A stretch of 44,482 nt of DNA from Mycolicibacterium agri (lineage in GTDB: Bacteria; Actinomycetota; Actinomycetes; Mycobacteriales; Mycobacteriaceae): NCBI RefSeq assembly GCF_002553505.1, contig NZ_PDCP01000047.1, forward strand, positions 1 through 44,482, read 5' to 3'. A program made the position numbers and the translations under genes. The notes beneath the pieces are model-generated. The model ran no database searches. It saw nothing but the letters and a program-made list of their open reading frames with translations, and was not told the DNA's origin. Positions 14,847 to 24,060 of the stretch are shown in pieces (within the stretch, counting starts at the first letter, position 1; each line of letters starts with the position of its first letter).

Positions 14847-15134
14847 TCAAAACGTGATGCCGGTGGTCTGGAAGAACCACAGCGCCGATGTCAGCCACAC
14901 GTAGACCAGGCCGAAGAACACCAACCCGCCCACGATCGGCAAAACCCATGGCCGCAACCCTCGGCGGGTGAGCAGCAGCATCTTCGTCACGAACGCGCCG
15001 TAGAAGAAGCAGCCGAACAGCGAATGGAACAACACCCTGCGGTCCGGGGCTGCTGAGCCTCGTTGACGGCCCACATTCCGGCGCCGACGGCAACGACGGC
15101 GCCAAGCGTGGCGAGTGGAGCGCGAATCTTCATG
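14847..15134 (-). pseudogene. Fusion remnant: 5' end of a small secreted/membrane protein joined to 3' end of a DUF6529 membrane protein
   Basis: From ATG 15134, with AGGAGG seven bases upstream, a frame reads MKIRAPLATLGAVV... through a hydrophobic segment to about NEAQQP, then turns into nonsense and stops at 14988. In the next frame, from about 15050 to the stop at 14847, the sequence DRRVLFHSLFGCFFYGAFV... runs through GLVYVWLTSALWFF. This is the C-terminal two-helix part of DUF6529-type mycobacterial membrane proteins, which normally have about 180-200 residues. The simplest reading is a deletion that removed the end of the first gene and most of the second and joined them out of frame. 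The intact ribosome binding site suggests a fairly recent event. The DUF6529 assignment is from memory of the family pattern. Confidence 0.62.
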
Positions 15135-15199
15135 ATTACCTCCTGATTTCGCGGGTTGCGGGGCCAGGGGCGGTGGACGATTGAACGGGTCGGCGCAAC

Positions 15200-16495
15200 T
15201 CATGGCGACACCGCTGCGCGCTCGGCGACCACTTCGTCGATGAGTGCGGCGATTTCGGCGATGCCGCAGCGCTGCGCGTAGGCGACCTCCAACTTGCGGG
15301 CCCGGCGCTGGTATCGGCCGTCGCCGAGCACTTCCCGCACGGCGGTTCTGACGGCCCTCGCTGTGGGGTTCCCGGTCTTGAGGTCGATGCCGGCACCCGA
15401 CCACGCCACCCGCGCGGCGACCTCCGGCTTGTCCTCGGTACTGCCCGCCACCACCAGCGGAACACCGGCCGCCAGCGCGCGCTGCACGCAGCCGTACCCG
15501 CCGTTGGTCACCACCACGTCGACCTTCGGCAGCAGAAGGTCGTGCGGAATATGCTCGGCCACACAGGCATTCGAGGGAACGTCGAACCCCAGCCTGGTTT
15601 GGCGGCCCGTCGTGGCTACCACCGTCACGTTCTCATCGGCCAGCGCCTCGATCGTCGGGCGCAGCAGCCGGTCGAAGTCCTCGTTGTCGACGGAGCCCTG
15701 GGTGACGTGTATGACTGGCCGATCGCTGTCCAGCTTCGACCACCACGTCGGAAAACGGAACTCCCGCGTCGGGATCGGGTGCACCGCCCCGACGTAGCGC
15801 ACGTTGGCGGGCAGGTCGCTGCGCGGATAGTCGAAGTCCGGCACCGTCGGCGCGATGAGCCGATCGGCGAGCACACCCGCGTCGAACAGGAACGTCGGCA
15901 GTTGGCGGCAATTCAGCTGGTGCAGTTGATAATTCGCGGCCTTCTGGCATGCCCTCAGCAGCACCCGCTGAGCCAGCAGGTTCAGGGCGCGATTGCGCAG
16001 CCGACCCAGCGCGGTCGACGACGGCGGCAGGCCCATCCCGGCGGGGGCGACGTCGCAACTGCTGAGCAGCAGCGGCGTTGTCGAGAACAGCAGTACCGGC
16101 GGGCGCGCGGATGGATGGCCCAACAGGAGCGGCAGCACGCCTGTGAAGCCGAAATCGGCGACGATCGCGTCATACCGTCGCTGCGCCAAGAGCTTGGCCA
16201 GTTCCGCTGCCTGGTGCGGCATGGGCGCGACGAACAGCCGCACGATGTCGAAATTGAGCCGCTTGATGCCGTCGAGCTGACCGCGCCCGCTGTTGTCGCC
16301 CAGCGACGCCAGGTCGAGGTCGGCCCGCTTCGGCAGCACCGCCGCCGTCGCGCCGATCGTCTCAATCTCGTCGACGCGTCCCTCGCCGCTGAGCACCGTG
16401 ACGCGGTCGCCGCGGTCCACAAGGCCGCGCGCGACATTGAGCAGCGGGGCGAAATGCCCAACCGGCGACAACGCCACGACCAACACCTCGGCCAT
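15200..16495 (-). CDS. GT1-family (UGT/MGT-like) glycosyltransferase
   Basis: 431 residues, ATG 16495 with AGGGAG nine bases upstream. The N-terminal acceptor domain starts LVVALSPVGHFAPLLNVARGLVDRGDRVTVLSG, with the likely catalytic His in PVGHF. The C-terminal nucleotide-sugar domain has VIHVTQGSVDN, then HIPHDLLLPKVDVVVTNGGYGCVQRALAAGVPLVVAGSTEDKPEVAARV. That is the GT1 donor signature, with TNGG in place of the more common THGG. Such enzymes glycosylate lipids or small hydrophobic metabolites. The acceptor is unknown. It stands alone, with 203 bp separating it from fdhD upstream. Confidence 0.87.
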   Translation of the reverse strand: MAEVLVVALSPVGHFAPLLNVARGLVDRGDRVTVLSGEGRVDEIETIGATAAVLPKRADLDLASLGDNSGRGQLDGIKRLNFDIVRLFVAPMPHQAAELAKLLAQRRYDAIVADFGFTGVLPLLLGHPSARPPVLLFSTTPLLLSSCDVAPAGMGLPPSSTALGRLRNRALNLLAQRVLLRACQKAANYQLHQLNCRQLPTFLFDAGVLADRLIAPTVPDFDYPRSDLPANVRYVGAVHPIPTREFRFPTWWSKLDSDRPVIHVTQGSVDNEDFDRLLRPTIEALADENVTVVATTGRQTRLGFDVPSNACVAEHIPHDLLLPKVDVVVTNGGYGCVQRALAAGVPLVVAGSTEDKPEVAARVAWSGAGIDLKTGNPTARAVRTAVREVLGDGRYQRRARKLEVAYAQRCGIAEIAALIDEVVAERAAVSP

Positions 16496-16634
16496 CGGTT
16501 GAGCTCCCTTCGATCGCTGATCCCGATGGGAACCGATCGTCGGCGCTGCGGGGGGTTCGAGCTTGGAGGTTGTGTGGAGATTACGGGGAGATCGCAGGTA
16601 GAGACCTTTCCCTCAGCCGCCAGCGCTCATCCTT

Positions 16635-16661
16635 GTACAGATTTCGGCGCAATTTCTGTAC
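16635..16661. promoter_or_regulatory. Inverted repeat GTACAGA..TCTGTAC upstream of the glycosyltransferase
   Basis: GTACAGA (16635-16641) and TCTGTAC (16655-16661) are perfect 7-bp arms separated by 13 bases, between the fdhD stop and the glycosyltransferase start. The spacing of about two helical turns between arm centres suits a dimeric repressor. No candidate regulator is adjacent. Confidence 0.35.
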
Positions 16662-16698
16662 CAGAGTGCGCGCTCGCGGAGAGGGGCTGTGGAAGTGC

Positions 16699-17523
16699 TC
16701 AGCGCTTGATACGGTCCGGGCGGGTGTAGACGTTCATCGACTCGCCGCGCAGGAACGCCACGAGCGTCACCCCGGACTGGCTGGCCAGGTCCACCGCCAG
16801 CGACGACGGCGCCGACACCGCGGCCAGCACCGGAATGCCCGCCATCACCGCCTTCTGCGCCAACTCGAACGACGCGCGGCCGCTGACCAGCAGCACGGTG
16901 CCGGTCAGCGGGACCCTGTCCTGCTCGACGGCCCAACCGATGACCTTGTCGACGGCGTTGTGGCGGCCCACATCCTCGCGGACGGCCAGCACGGCTCCCT
17001 CGGCGTCGAACAGAGCGGCGCCGTGCAGCCCGCCGGTGCTGGCGAACACCTTCTGCTCGGCCCGCAACTGCTCGGGCATCGCCGAAAGTGTGTCGGCCTT
17101 CACCGTCGAGGCGTCATCGCCGGGGGAGTAGCGGCTGATGGTGCGGACCGCCTCCAGCGATGCCTTGCCACACACCCCGCACGACGACGTCGTGTAGAAG
17201 TTGCGGGTGATGTCGGTCTCCGGCATCGCCACACCGGGCGCCAGCGTGGCGTCGAGCACGTTGTAGGTGTTGAGGTTGTCGGGTCCGGCGCCTTTGCAGT
17301 AGCGCACGGTCAGCAGGTCGTCGCGATGCCCTATGACACCTTCGGTCAGCAAAAACCCTTGCGCCAGTTCAACATCGGAGCCCGGCGTCCGCATCGTCAC
17401 CGTCAGCGGTTTGCCGTTGACGCGGATCTCCAACGGCTCCTCGACGACCAGCGTCTCTGGGCGGGTTACCGCATCCTCGGGCGTGACATGGCTGACTCGA
17501 CGCCGCGCGGTGACCCGTCCCAT
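16699..17523 (-). CDS. fdhD: FdhD, sulfurtransferase for formate dehydrogenase maturation
   Basis: Carries sulfur from a cysteine desulfurase to the molybdenum cofactor so that formate dehydrogenase becomes active. 274 residues from ATG 17523. The N-terminus (ETLVVEEPLEIRVNGKPLTVTMRTPG) is typical, the catalytic CGVCGK pair lies near residues 115-120, and GRHNAVDKVIG and VSGRASFELAQKA follow. The length is normal. No formate dehydrogenase gene is in the window, so its client lies elsewhere. The start is nine bases after the stop of the lipoprotein gene, so the two are probably one transcript. Confidence 0.94.
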   Translation of the reverse strand: MGRVTARRRVSHVTPEDAVTRPETLVVEEPLEIRVNGKPLTVTMRTPGSDVELAQGFLLTEGVIGHRDDLLTVRYCKGAGPDNLNTYNVLDATLAPGVAMPETDITRNFYTTSSCGVCGKASLEAVRTISRYSPGDDASTVKADTLSAMPEQLRAEQKVFASTGGLHGAALFDAEGAVLAVREDVGRHNAVDKVIGWAVEQDRVPLTGTVLLVSGRASFELAQKAVMAGIPVLAAVSAPSSLAVDLASQSGVTLVAFLRGESMNVYTRPDRIKR

Positions 17524-17532
17524 GCCCCCAAT

Positions 17533-18621
17533 CTACGTCTGCGTGTCGACGATCTGCACGACGCCGCCGGTCGCGCCGGCGATGAACAGCCTGCCGGTGG
17601 TCGCGTCCACGCCGATCGTGTACGGGTTCTGCACCGTCGGCAGCCGCCGCACCTGACGCGGCGTCGGTTGGCTCATGTCGTAGCCGACGACCTCGTTGGT
17701 GCCCGACGACGCCACCCACAGCAGATCGCGCGTCGGGTCGTAGGCGATGCCGTACGGGCCGCCGGGCTGCGCAACGGCGCCGACCTGGTGCGGCGTGGGC
17801 AACGGCTCGAAGACCCGCACCATGTTGCCGCGGGTGTCGGTGGCGATCAGCCGGCCGTGCTTGTCGGCGACCAGATGCGTGGGGCCGTCGCCTGCGGGCG
17901 TCGACCCGACGATGTTGAGGCTTTCGACGTCGTAGACGGTCAGGTCGTTCTTGCGGACGTCGATCAGCCCCATCGAGGAGCCCACCGACGCCAGTCCCGC
18001 GGGCTGCACGCTGTCGGCGAAGACCCTCAGGAACTCTTGGCCGCGCAGCACCGTCACCGTGCCGCCGTGTTCGTTGGCGACGAACACCGTCCCGTTGGCG
18101 GCCTGCGCCGCATCGTGCGGCGCTGTGCCGGTCAGCAGTTGCGGCAGCGTCCGCCCGCTCGGCAGCTCGACCCGCAGCAGCGAATTGGCGCTTTCCACCG
18201 GCACCAGCACGGGTCCGCCGCGGTTGGCGAGCTGCAGGTGCCGGACGACGCCGGGCAGCGGCACGCGGTTGACGATCTGGCCGGTGTCGGCGTTGAGGAG
18301 CAGTAGTTCATTCGGATCGCGTTTGGCGACGGCAACCAAGCGCGTTGCCGCGTCGACGACGACGCCCTCGGGTGCCGCGCCGACGGTGACGATGCGTCCC
18401 GGTGTCGGACCGGTTTGCGGCGTCGCGGACAACGGCTCGGCGGGCGGTGGCAGACCCTCGGCCGGTGGGCGATTGCCGACCGTCGGCACGTTGCTCGGTA
18501 TCGACATGAACTGCTCGGGCGGGGCGGTTTGCGGCGCGCCTGGATCGGCCGGCGGTTCGTTCGCGTTCGCGCACCCGCCGACGAGGAACATCGCTGCAAC
18601 CAGTGCAGCCAGCCGCCGCAT
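17533..18621 (-). CDS. Lipoprotein with YncE-like beta-propeller repeats
   Basis: 362 residues from ATG 18621. A lipoprotein signal peptide (MRRLAALVAAMFLVGGCAN) has the lipobox Cys at 17, followed by a Pro-rich linker to about residue 70. Repeated blade-like units then follow (VVVDAATRLVAVAKRDPNELLLLNADTG, LIATDTRGNMVRVFE, GIAYDPTRDLLWVASSGTNEVVGYD, GVDATTGRLFIAGATGGVVQIVD), as in YncE/NHL-type propellers. It is expected to be anchored on the outer face of the cytoplasmic membrane and bind a protein or ligand. No catalytic motif is seen. The position directly before fdhD suggests co-transcription without explaining the function. Confidence 0.8.
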   Translation of the reverse strand: MRRLAALVAAMFLVGGCANANEPPADPGAPQTAPPEQFMSIPSNVPTVGNRPPAEGLPPPAEPLSATPQTGPTPGRIVTVGAAPEGVVVDAATRLVAVAKRDPNELLLLNADTGQIVNRVPLPGVVRHLQLANRGGPVLVPVESANSLLRVELPSGRTLPQLLTGTAPHDAAQAANGTVFVANEHGGTVTVLRGQEFLRVFADSVQPAGLASVGSSMGLIDVRKNDLTVYDVESLNIVGSTPAGDGPTHLVADKHGRLIATDTRGNMVRVFEPLPTPHQVGAVAQPGGPYGIAYDPTRDLLWVASSGTNEVVGYDMSQPTPRQVRRLPTVQNPYTIGVDATTGRLFIAGATGGVVQIVDTQT

Positions 18622-18662
18622 TTGCCCACGTTACGTGCGGCGGCTGTGAGGTTGCTGCGAAT

Positions 18663-20156
18663 CTACTTGTTTTGCGGGAAGCCCAATTCGATGCCGCCGT
18701 GGCTGGGATCGAGCCAGCGGCTGGTGACGGCCTTGCCGCGGGTGAAGAAGTGCACGCCTTCGGTGCCGTGGGCATGGGTGTCGCCGAACAGCGAGGCCTT
18801 CCAGCCGCCGAAGCTGTAGTAGGCCATCGGCACCGGGATCGGCACGTTGATGCCGACCATGCCGACCTCGACCTCGTTCTGGAAGCGCCGCGCGGCGCCG
18901 CCGTCATTGGTGAAGATCGCGGTGCCGTTGCCATAGGGGTTGGAATTCACCAATTCCAGTGCCTCGTCGTAGGACTCGACGCGCAGCACCGACAGCACGG
19001 GCCCGAAGATCTCGTCGGTGTAGATGCTCATCTCGGGCTTGACGTGGTCGATCAGCGTGGGCCCCAACCAGAATCCGTCGGATGCACCCTCGGCCTGCAC
19101 GTTGCGCCCGTCGACGACGATCTTGGCGCCGTCGGCCTCGCCCGCGTCGATGTAGGAGGCGACCTTGTCGCGGTGCGCCTTGGTCACCAGCGGGCCCATG
19201 TCGGCGTCCTTGGTGCCGTCGCCGGTCTTGATGGTGCGGGCCCGTTCGGCGATCTTGGCGACCAGGTCGTCGGCGATCGGGCCGACGGCCACGCACGCGC
19301 TGATCGCCATGCAGCGTTCGCCCGCCGAGCCGAAGCCGGCGTTGACCATCGCGTCGGCGGCCAGGTCGAGGTCGGCGTCGGGCAGGATGACCGCGTGGTT
19401 CTTCGCGCCTCCGAGTGCCTGGACCCGCTTACCGTTGGCGGTGCCGGTGCGGTAGACGTATTCGGCGATCGGGGTGGAGCCGACGAAGGACACCGACTTG
19501 ATCGCCTTGTTGGTCAGCAGTTCGTCGACGGCGGTCTTGTCGCCCTGCAGGACATTGAAAACCCCTGGTGGCAAACCGGCTTCGGCCCACAGCTGCGCCA
19601 GCCACAGCGACGCCGACGGGTCCTTCTCCGATGGTTTCAGCACAACCGTGTTGCCGGTGGCGATCGCGATGGGGAAGAACCACATCGGCACCATGGCCGG
19701 GAAGTTGAACGGGCTGATGACGCCGACCGGGCCCAGCGGCTGGCGGATCGAGTAGACGTCGACCTTCGTCGAGGCGTTCTCGGTGAACCCGCCCTTGAGC
19801 AGATGCGGGATGCCGCAGGCGAATTCGACGACCTCCTGCCCGCGAGTCACCTCGCCGAGCGCGTCGGAGAGCACCTTGCCGTGCTCGCTGGTGATGATCT
19901 CGGCAAGTTCCTTCTTGCGCGCGTTGAGCAGTTCGCGGAAGTTGAACAGGATCGCGGTGCGCTTGGCCAGCGACGTGTCGCGCCACGCGGGAAACGCCTT
20001 GACCGCCGCGTCGATCACCGTGCGGGCGTCCTCCACGCTGGCCAGCGCCACCTGACCGGTCACCTCACCGGTCGCGGGGTTCGTCACCGGCGCGGTCGTG
20101 CTGCTGTTGCCCGCAAACGCCTTGTTGTCGAGCCAATGGGTGATGGTCTTACTCAT
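18663..20156 (-). CDS. iolA/mmsA: (Methyl)malonate-semialdehyde dehydrogenase, CoA-acylating
   Basis: Last step of inositol breakdown: malonate semialdehyde + CoA + NAD gives acetyl-CoA and CO2; it also acts on methylmalonate semialdehyde from valine. Start ATG 20156 (MSKTITHWLDNKAF), 497 residues; a GTG at 20180 would add eight residues. The aldehyde-dehydrogenase fold shows GPVGVISPFNFPAMVPMWF, the Cys nucleophile in GSAGERCMAIS, and Asn in LGGAKNHAV where hydrolytic family members have Glu. That substitution is the mark of the CoA-acylating MMSDH subfamily. It is the last gene of the iol operon, 27 bp after iolG. Confidence 0.95.
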   Translation of the reverse strand: MSKTITHWLDNKAFAGNSSTTAPVTNPATGEVTGQVALASVEDARTVIDAAVKAFPAWRDTSLAKRTAILFNFRELLNARKKELAEIITSEHGKVLSDALGEVTRGQEVVEFACGIPHLLKGGFTENASTKVDVYSIRQPLGPVGVISPFNFPAMVPMWFFPIAIATGNTVVLKPSEKDPSASLWLAQLWAEAGLPPGVFNVLQGDKTAVDELLTNKAIKSVSFVGSTPIAEYVYRTGTANGKRVQALGGAKNHAVILPDADLDLAADAMVNAGFGSAGERCMAISACVAVGPIADDLVAKIAERARTIKTGDGTKDADMGPLVTKAHRDKVASYIDAGEADGAKIVVDGRNVQAEGASDGFWLGPTLIDHVKPEMSIYTDEIFGPVLSVLRVESYDEALELVNSNPYGNGTAIFTNDGGAARRFQNEVEVGMVGINVPIPVPMAYYSFGGWKASLFGDTHAHGTEGVHFFTRGKAVTSRWLDPSHGGIELGFPQNK

Positions 20157-20183
20157 CGTTTTCTCGTTTCTCTTGTGCACTAT

Positions 20184-21188
20184 CTACGGGCGTTGGGCGA
20201 GCTGCACCGCCACCCGCTGCCCGGTCTCGAGTGACTCGACGCCAGCCGCGCACACGGCGGCGGCCGCGTAGCCGTCCCACGCGGTCGGCCCGTCGATATT
20301 ACGTCCGGACCGCACGGCATCCACCCAGCGCTGCAGTTCGATGTCGTAGGCCAGCCCGAAGCGCTCCCGAAATCCCGGCGAGATCTTGCCGCCCCATCGT
20401 CCTGTGCTGGTCTTGGTGATGACGCTGACATCGAGACCGATTGTGGCGCTGCCTTTTTCGCCGACGACCTCGGTGCGCACCTCGTAGGCCACGCCGGTGG
20501 TGACGAACACCTCGGCGTCGACGTGGCGACCGCTGACGGTTTCGAAAAGCGCGATCTGCGGGTCCTGCAGCCCGGCGGGCGCGCTGGGATTGGGGGTCGG
20601 GCGCAGGATCTGCACCGAGGCGATCTCCTCGCCCAACAGGAACCGCGTCACGTCCACCTCGTGTACCAGTGAGTCCTTGACCACCATCGCCGAGTCGAAG
20701 CCCGGATAGACGTTGGGGTTGCGGTGCACCAAATGCATGAGCAGCGGCTGCCCGAGGTCGCCGCCGTCGAGCAGCGCCTTCAACTGCTGATACTCGGGAT
20801 CAAACCGGCGCATGAAGCCCACCTGGATCAGCGGCGTGCCGAGTTCGGCCTCGCGGCGCACCACCTCCAGCGAGGTCGCCACCTCGGTGGTCAGCGGCTT
20901 CTCGCAGAGCACCGGCTTGCGATTCTCCAAGCAGGCCAGCAGTTGTTTCTCGTGCACCGGACCCGGCGTCGCGAGCAGCACCGCGTCGACGTCGTCGGCG
21001 GCGATCGCGTCGAACGGATCGCCGACCACCCGCGCTCCCGGCACCGACGCCGCCACCTGCTCGGCCTTCTCGGACAGGTAGTCGTTGACGACGGCGACGC
21101 GAGCGTTGCTGATGCGGCCCGCGATGCGCGCGACGTGGTCGGCGCCCATCGCGCCGACGCCCAGCACAGCGATGCGGAGATCAGACAT
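20184..21188 (-). CDS. iolG: myo-Inositol 2-dehydrogenase IolG (Gfo/Idh/MocA)
   Basis: First step: oxidises myo-inositol to 2-keto-myo-inositol (inosose) with NAD. Start ATG 21188, 334 residues; the frame continues upstream only over the neighbouring gene in another frame. The Rossmann motif is GVGAMGADH, the cofactor-proximal Lys lies in CEKPL, and the substrate-site segment is DSLVHEVDVTRFLLGEE. It is seven bases after iolE. Of the three Gfo/Idh/MocA proteins in the window this one sits inside the complete iol operon and is the best candidate for the main inositol dehydrogenase. Confidence 0.9.
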   Translation of the reverse strand: MSDLRIAVLGVGAMGADHVARIAGRISNARVAVVNDYLSEKAEQVAASVPGARVVGDPFDAIAADDVDAVLLATPGPVHEKQLLACLENRKPVLCEKPLTTEVATSLEVVRREAELGTPLIQVGFMRRFDPEYQQLKALLDGGDLGQPLLMHLVHRNPNVYPGFDSAMVVKDSLVHEVDVTRFLLGEEIASVQILRPTPNPSAPAGLQDPQIALFETVSGRHVDAEVFVTTGVAYEVRTEVVGEKGSATIGLDVSVITKTSTGRWGGKISPGFRERFGLAYDIELQRWVDAVRSGRNIDGPTAWDGYAAAAVCAAGVESLETGQRVAVQLAQRP

Positions 21189-21195
21189 CACGGCC

Positions 21196-22101
21196 CTAGG
21201 CGAATCGCACCGACGGGACGCCGCACGAGCCGAGGTACTGGCGCGTGCGCTTGGCGATCGGCAGCGGCGCGTCGGGGTCACACGGGTACATGTCCTGCTC
21301 GACGATCGCGAACACGTCGACACCGAGCTTGTCGATGGCGGCCAGCAGCGGCGGCATCTCCGGAATGCCGTGCGGCGGTTCGATCATCGCGCCGAGCTTG
21401 ACGGCCTCGCCGAACGGCAGATCCTCGGCCTCGACCTTGGCTCGCACCTCGGGGTCGACCTGCTTGAGGTGCAGATAGCCGATCCGTTCGGGGGCGCGCT
21501 GGATGATGGCGAGGTTGTCGCCACCGCAGTAGCTGATGTGGCCGGTGTCCAGGCACAGGTTGACGTGCTGGCCGTCGGTGCCGTCGAGGAACCGGTAGAC
21601 GTTCTCCTCTGTGTCGACGTGGCTGTCGGCGTGCGGATGGTATTGCGCTCGCACACCGTAGGTTTCATACATCGCTTTGCCGAGTTCGTTCATGCCGTCG
21701 GTTTTCTTGCGCCACTGCTCGGGGGTCAGTGTGCGGTCTTCGAGCACGGCGCCGGTCTGCGCGTCGCGCCACATCTCGGGGATGACGACGACGTGCTTGC
21801 CGCCGACGGCTGCGGTCAGCTTCGCGACATCCTCGATCTGCTTCCATACCGCGTGCCACGAATTGTCTTGGTGCAGACGCTCGAACACCGTGCCCGCCGA
21901 CAACTTCAGGCCGCGGCTGGCAAGTTCGTCGGCCAGTTTGTTCGGATCGATCGGCAGATAGCCGTACGGGCCCAGCTCGATCCACTGGTATCCCGCGGCG
22001 GCGACCTCGTCGAGGAACCGGTGATAGGGCGTCTGCTGCGGGTCGTCGGCGAACCAGACACCCCACGAATCGGGTGCTGAGCCAACGAGAATGGTGCTCA
22101 C
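21196..22101 (-). CDS. iolE: Inosose dehydratase IolE (TIM-barrel)
   Basis: Dehydrates 2-keto-myo-inositol to 3D-(3,5/4)-trihydroxycyclohexane-1,2-dione. 301 residues from GTG 22101, with AAGGAC inside the end of iolD as ribosome binding site. It is an AP-endonuclease-2-type TIM barrel: SAPDSWGVWF at the start, IELGPYGYLP, a metal-binding strand AQYHPHADSHVDT, LCLDTGHISYCGGD and VEQDMYPC. Sequence alone does not fully separate IolE from IolI or IolH isomerases. The place between iolD and iolG makes IolE most likely. The gap to iolD is three bases. Confidence 0.85.
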   Translation of the reverse strand: MSTILVGSAPDSWGVWFADDPQQTPYHRFLDEVAAAGYQWIELGPYGYLPIDPNKLADELASRGLKLSAGTVFERLHQDNSWHAVWKQIEDVAKLTAAVGGKHVVVIPEMWRDAQTGAVLEDRTLTPEQWRKKTDGMNELGKAMYETYGVRAQYHPHADSHVDTEENVYRFLDGTDGQHVNLCLDTGHISYCGGDNLAIIQRAPERIGYLHLKQVDPEVRAKVEAEDLPFGEAVKLGAMIEPPHGIPEMPPLLAAIDKLGVDVFAIVEQDMYPCDPDAPLPIAKRTRQYLGSCGVPSVRFA

Positions 22102-22104
22102 GGG

Positions 22105-24057
22105 TCAGTCCTTCGCGTCGTAGGGCTTCACGAGTGGACGCTGGACCTTCTTCCACTCGGTGTAGGCCTCGTAGGCCTTCTGCGTGGATTCCAGCTGTGA
22201 GGTCTGGCTGACCGGTACGTCCCACCAGGACTGGCTGTCGGGCGCATAGATCAGCGGATCGGTCTCGACGTGGATCACCGTGGTGTGTTCGTTGGCCTTG
22301 GCCACCTTGACCGCGTCGGTGAACTCCGCGGCCGTCGTCACCTTGATCACCTCGGCGCCCAGGCTGGCCGCGTTGGCCGCCAGATCGACGGGAAGTTTGT
22401 CGCCGGCCAGCCGACCCTGGTCGTCGCGATAACGGTAGGCGGTGCCGAACCGCTGGGAGCCCAACGACTCCGACAGCGAACCGATGGAGGCGAAGCCGTG
22501 GTTCTGCACCAGCACGACGATGATCTTGACGCCCTCCTGGACCGCCGTGGCCAGCTCGGTGGCCATCATCAGGTAGGAGCCGTCGCCGACGAGGACGAAC
22601 ACGTCGCGGTCGGGGGCGGCCATCTTGACGCCGATGCCGCCTGCCACCTCGTAGCCCATGCACGAGTAGCCGTATTCGACGTGGTAGCCCTTGCGGTCGC
22701 GGGTGCGCCACAGCTTGTGCAGGTCGCCGGGCATCGAACCGGCCGCGCACACCACCACGTCGCGCGGGTCGGACAGCGTGTTGGCCAACCCGATCACCTG
22801 GCTCTGGCTCAGGCTGCCGCCGTCGTCCCCGACGCGGTAGGCCGCCGACACCGTGTCGTCCCACTCCTTGGCGAGTTCGGCTGTGCGGGCGCGGTATTCG
22901 TTGGCGACCGAGTATCCACTCAGCGCGTCGGTCAAGGCCTCGAGTGCTTCGCGCGCGTCGGCGACCACCGACAGCCCGCCCTGCTTGACGGCGTCGAACG
23001 AGGCGACGTTGATGTTGACGAACCGGACGTCCGGGTTGTTGAACGCGGTGCGCGACGCGCTGGTGAAATCGCTGTAGCGGGTGCCGATTCCGATGACGAC
23101 GTCGGCGTCGGCAGCCAGCGCGTTGGCGGCGGTGGTGCCGGTGGAACCGACCGCGCCGACCGACTGCGGATGGTCGTAGGGCAGTGACCCTTTGCCCGCC
23201 TGCGTCTCCGACACCGGGACGCCGGTGTGTTCGGCGAAGGCCCTCAACGCATCGGTGGCGCCGGAGTAGATGACCCCGCCGCCCGCCACGATCAGCGGGC
23301 GCTGGGCCGACCGGATGATTTCGGCGGCCTTCGCGACCACGGAGCGTTCTGGCAGCGGGCGCGCGATGTGCCAAGTGCGTTCGGCGAACAGCGATTCCGG
23401 CCAGTCGAACGCCTCGGCCTGCACGTCCTGCGGCAGCGCGATGGTGGCCGTGCCCGTCTTCGCCGGATCGGTGAGCACCCGCATCGCGCCGATCAACGCC
23501 GCGGGCAGCTGTTCGGGTCGCCACACCCGGTCGAAGAACCGCGACAGCGGCTTGAACGCGTCGTTGACGGTGAGCTCGTTGTCGTGCGGCTGCTCGAGGT
23601 CCTGCAGCACCGGTGCGCTGACCCTGGTGGCGAACGTGTCCGACGGCAGCAGCAGCACCGGCAGCCGGTTGATGGTGGCCAGCGCGGCGCCGGTGAGCAT
23701 GTTCGTCGAACCGGGGCCGATGCTCGCGGTCACCGCCCAGGTCTGCAGCCGGTCCTTCTGGCGGGCGTATCCGACGGCGGTGTGCACCGCGGCTTGCTCG
23801 TTGCGGCCCAACACATATGGCATCGCCGACGGTGTGCCGGCCTTGTCGGCTTCGACCTGGGCCTGCAGCAGCGCCTGGCCGATGCCTGCGACGTTGCCGT
23901 GGCCGAAGATGCCGAGGCAGCCCGCGAAGAACCTGCTGCGCTCACCGTCGCGCTCGACGTACTGGTTGGCCAGGAAGCGAATCGTCGCCTGCGCCACGGT
24001 GAGCCGCACGGTGGGCTCGTTGTGCGGCGGCTTGAATGCGGATGCTTTGGAGACCAC
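22105..24057 (-). CDS. iolD: Trihydroxycyclohexane-1,2-dione hydrolase IolD
   Basis: ThDP-dependent ring-opening hydrolase that makes 5-deoxy-D-glucuronate. 650 residues from GTG 24057, with AAGGAGGG upstream across the iolB stop. The three domains of the acetolactate-synthase family are visible. The N-terminal PYR domain has the cofactor-activating Glu in GRNEQAAVHTAVGYA, the central domain has IVAGGGVIYSGAT, and the C-terminal PP domain has the ThDP/Mg motif starting at GDGS near residue 490. The length matches IolD, which is longer than acetolactate synthase. It is coupled to iolB (three-base gap) and iolE (three-base gap). Confidence 0.95.
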   Translation of the reverse strand: MVSKASAFKPPHNEPTVRLTVAQATIRFLANQYVERDGERSRFFAGCLGIFGHGNVAGIGQALLQAQVEADKAGTPSAMPYVLGRNEQAAVHTAVGYARQKDRLQTWAVTASIGPGSTNMLTGAALATINRLPVLLLPSDTFATRVSAPVLQDLEQPHDNELTVNDAFKPLSRFFDRVWRPEQLPAALIGAMRVLTDPAKTGTATIALPQDVQAEAFDWPESLFAERTWHIARPLPERSVVAKAAEIIRSAQRPLIVAGGGVIYSGATDALRAFAEHTGVPVSETQAGKGSLPYDHPQSVGAVGSTGTTAANALAADADVVIGIGTRYSDFTSASRTAFNNPDVRFVNINVASFDAVKQGGLSVVADAREALEALTDALSGYSVANEYRARTAELAKEWDDTVSAAYRVGDDGGSLSQSQVIGLANTLSDPRDVVVCAAGSMPGDLHKLWRTRDRKGYHVEYGYSCMGYEVAGGIGVKMAAPDRDVFVLVGDGSYLMMATELATAVQEGVKIIVVLVQNHGFASIGSLSESLGSQRFGTAYRYRDDQGRLAGDKLPVDLAANAASLGAEVIKVTTAAEFTDAVKVAKANEHTTVIHVETDPLIYAPDSQSWWDVPVSQTSQLESTQKAYEAYTEWKKVQRPLVKPYDAKD

Positions 24058-24060
24058 TCG

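Noticed and set aside
16699..18621. fdhD and lipoprotein as part of a formate dehydrogenase locus
   Set aside because: No formate dehydrogenase subunit or other molybdoenzyme gene is near. mobA is 26 kb away in a different conserved block.
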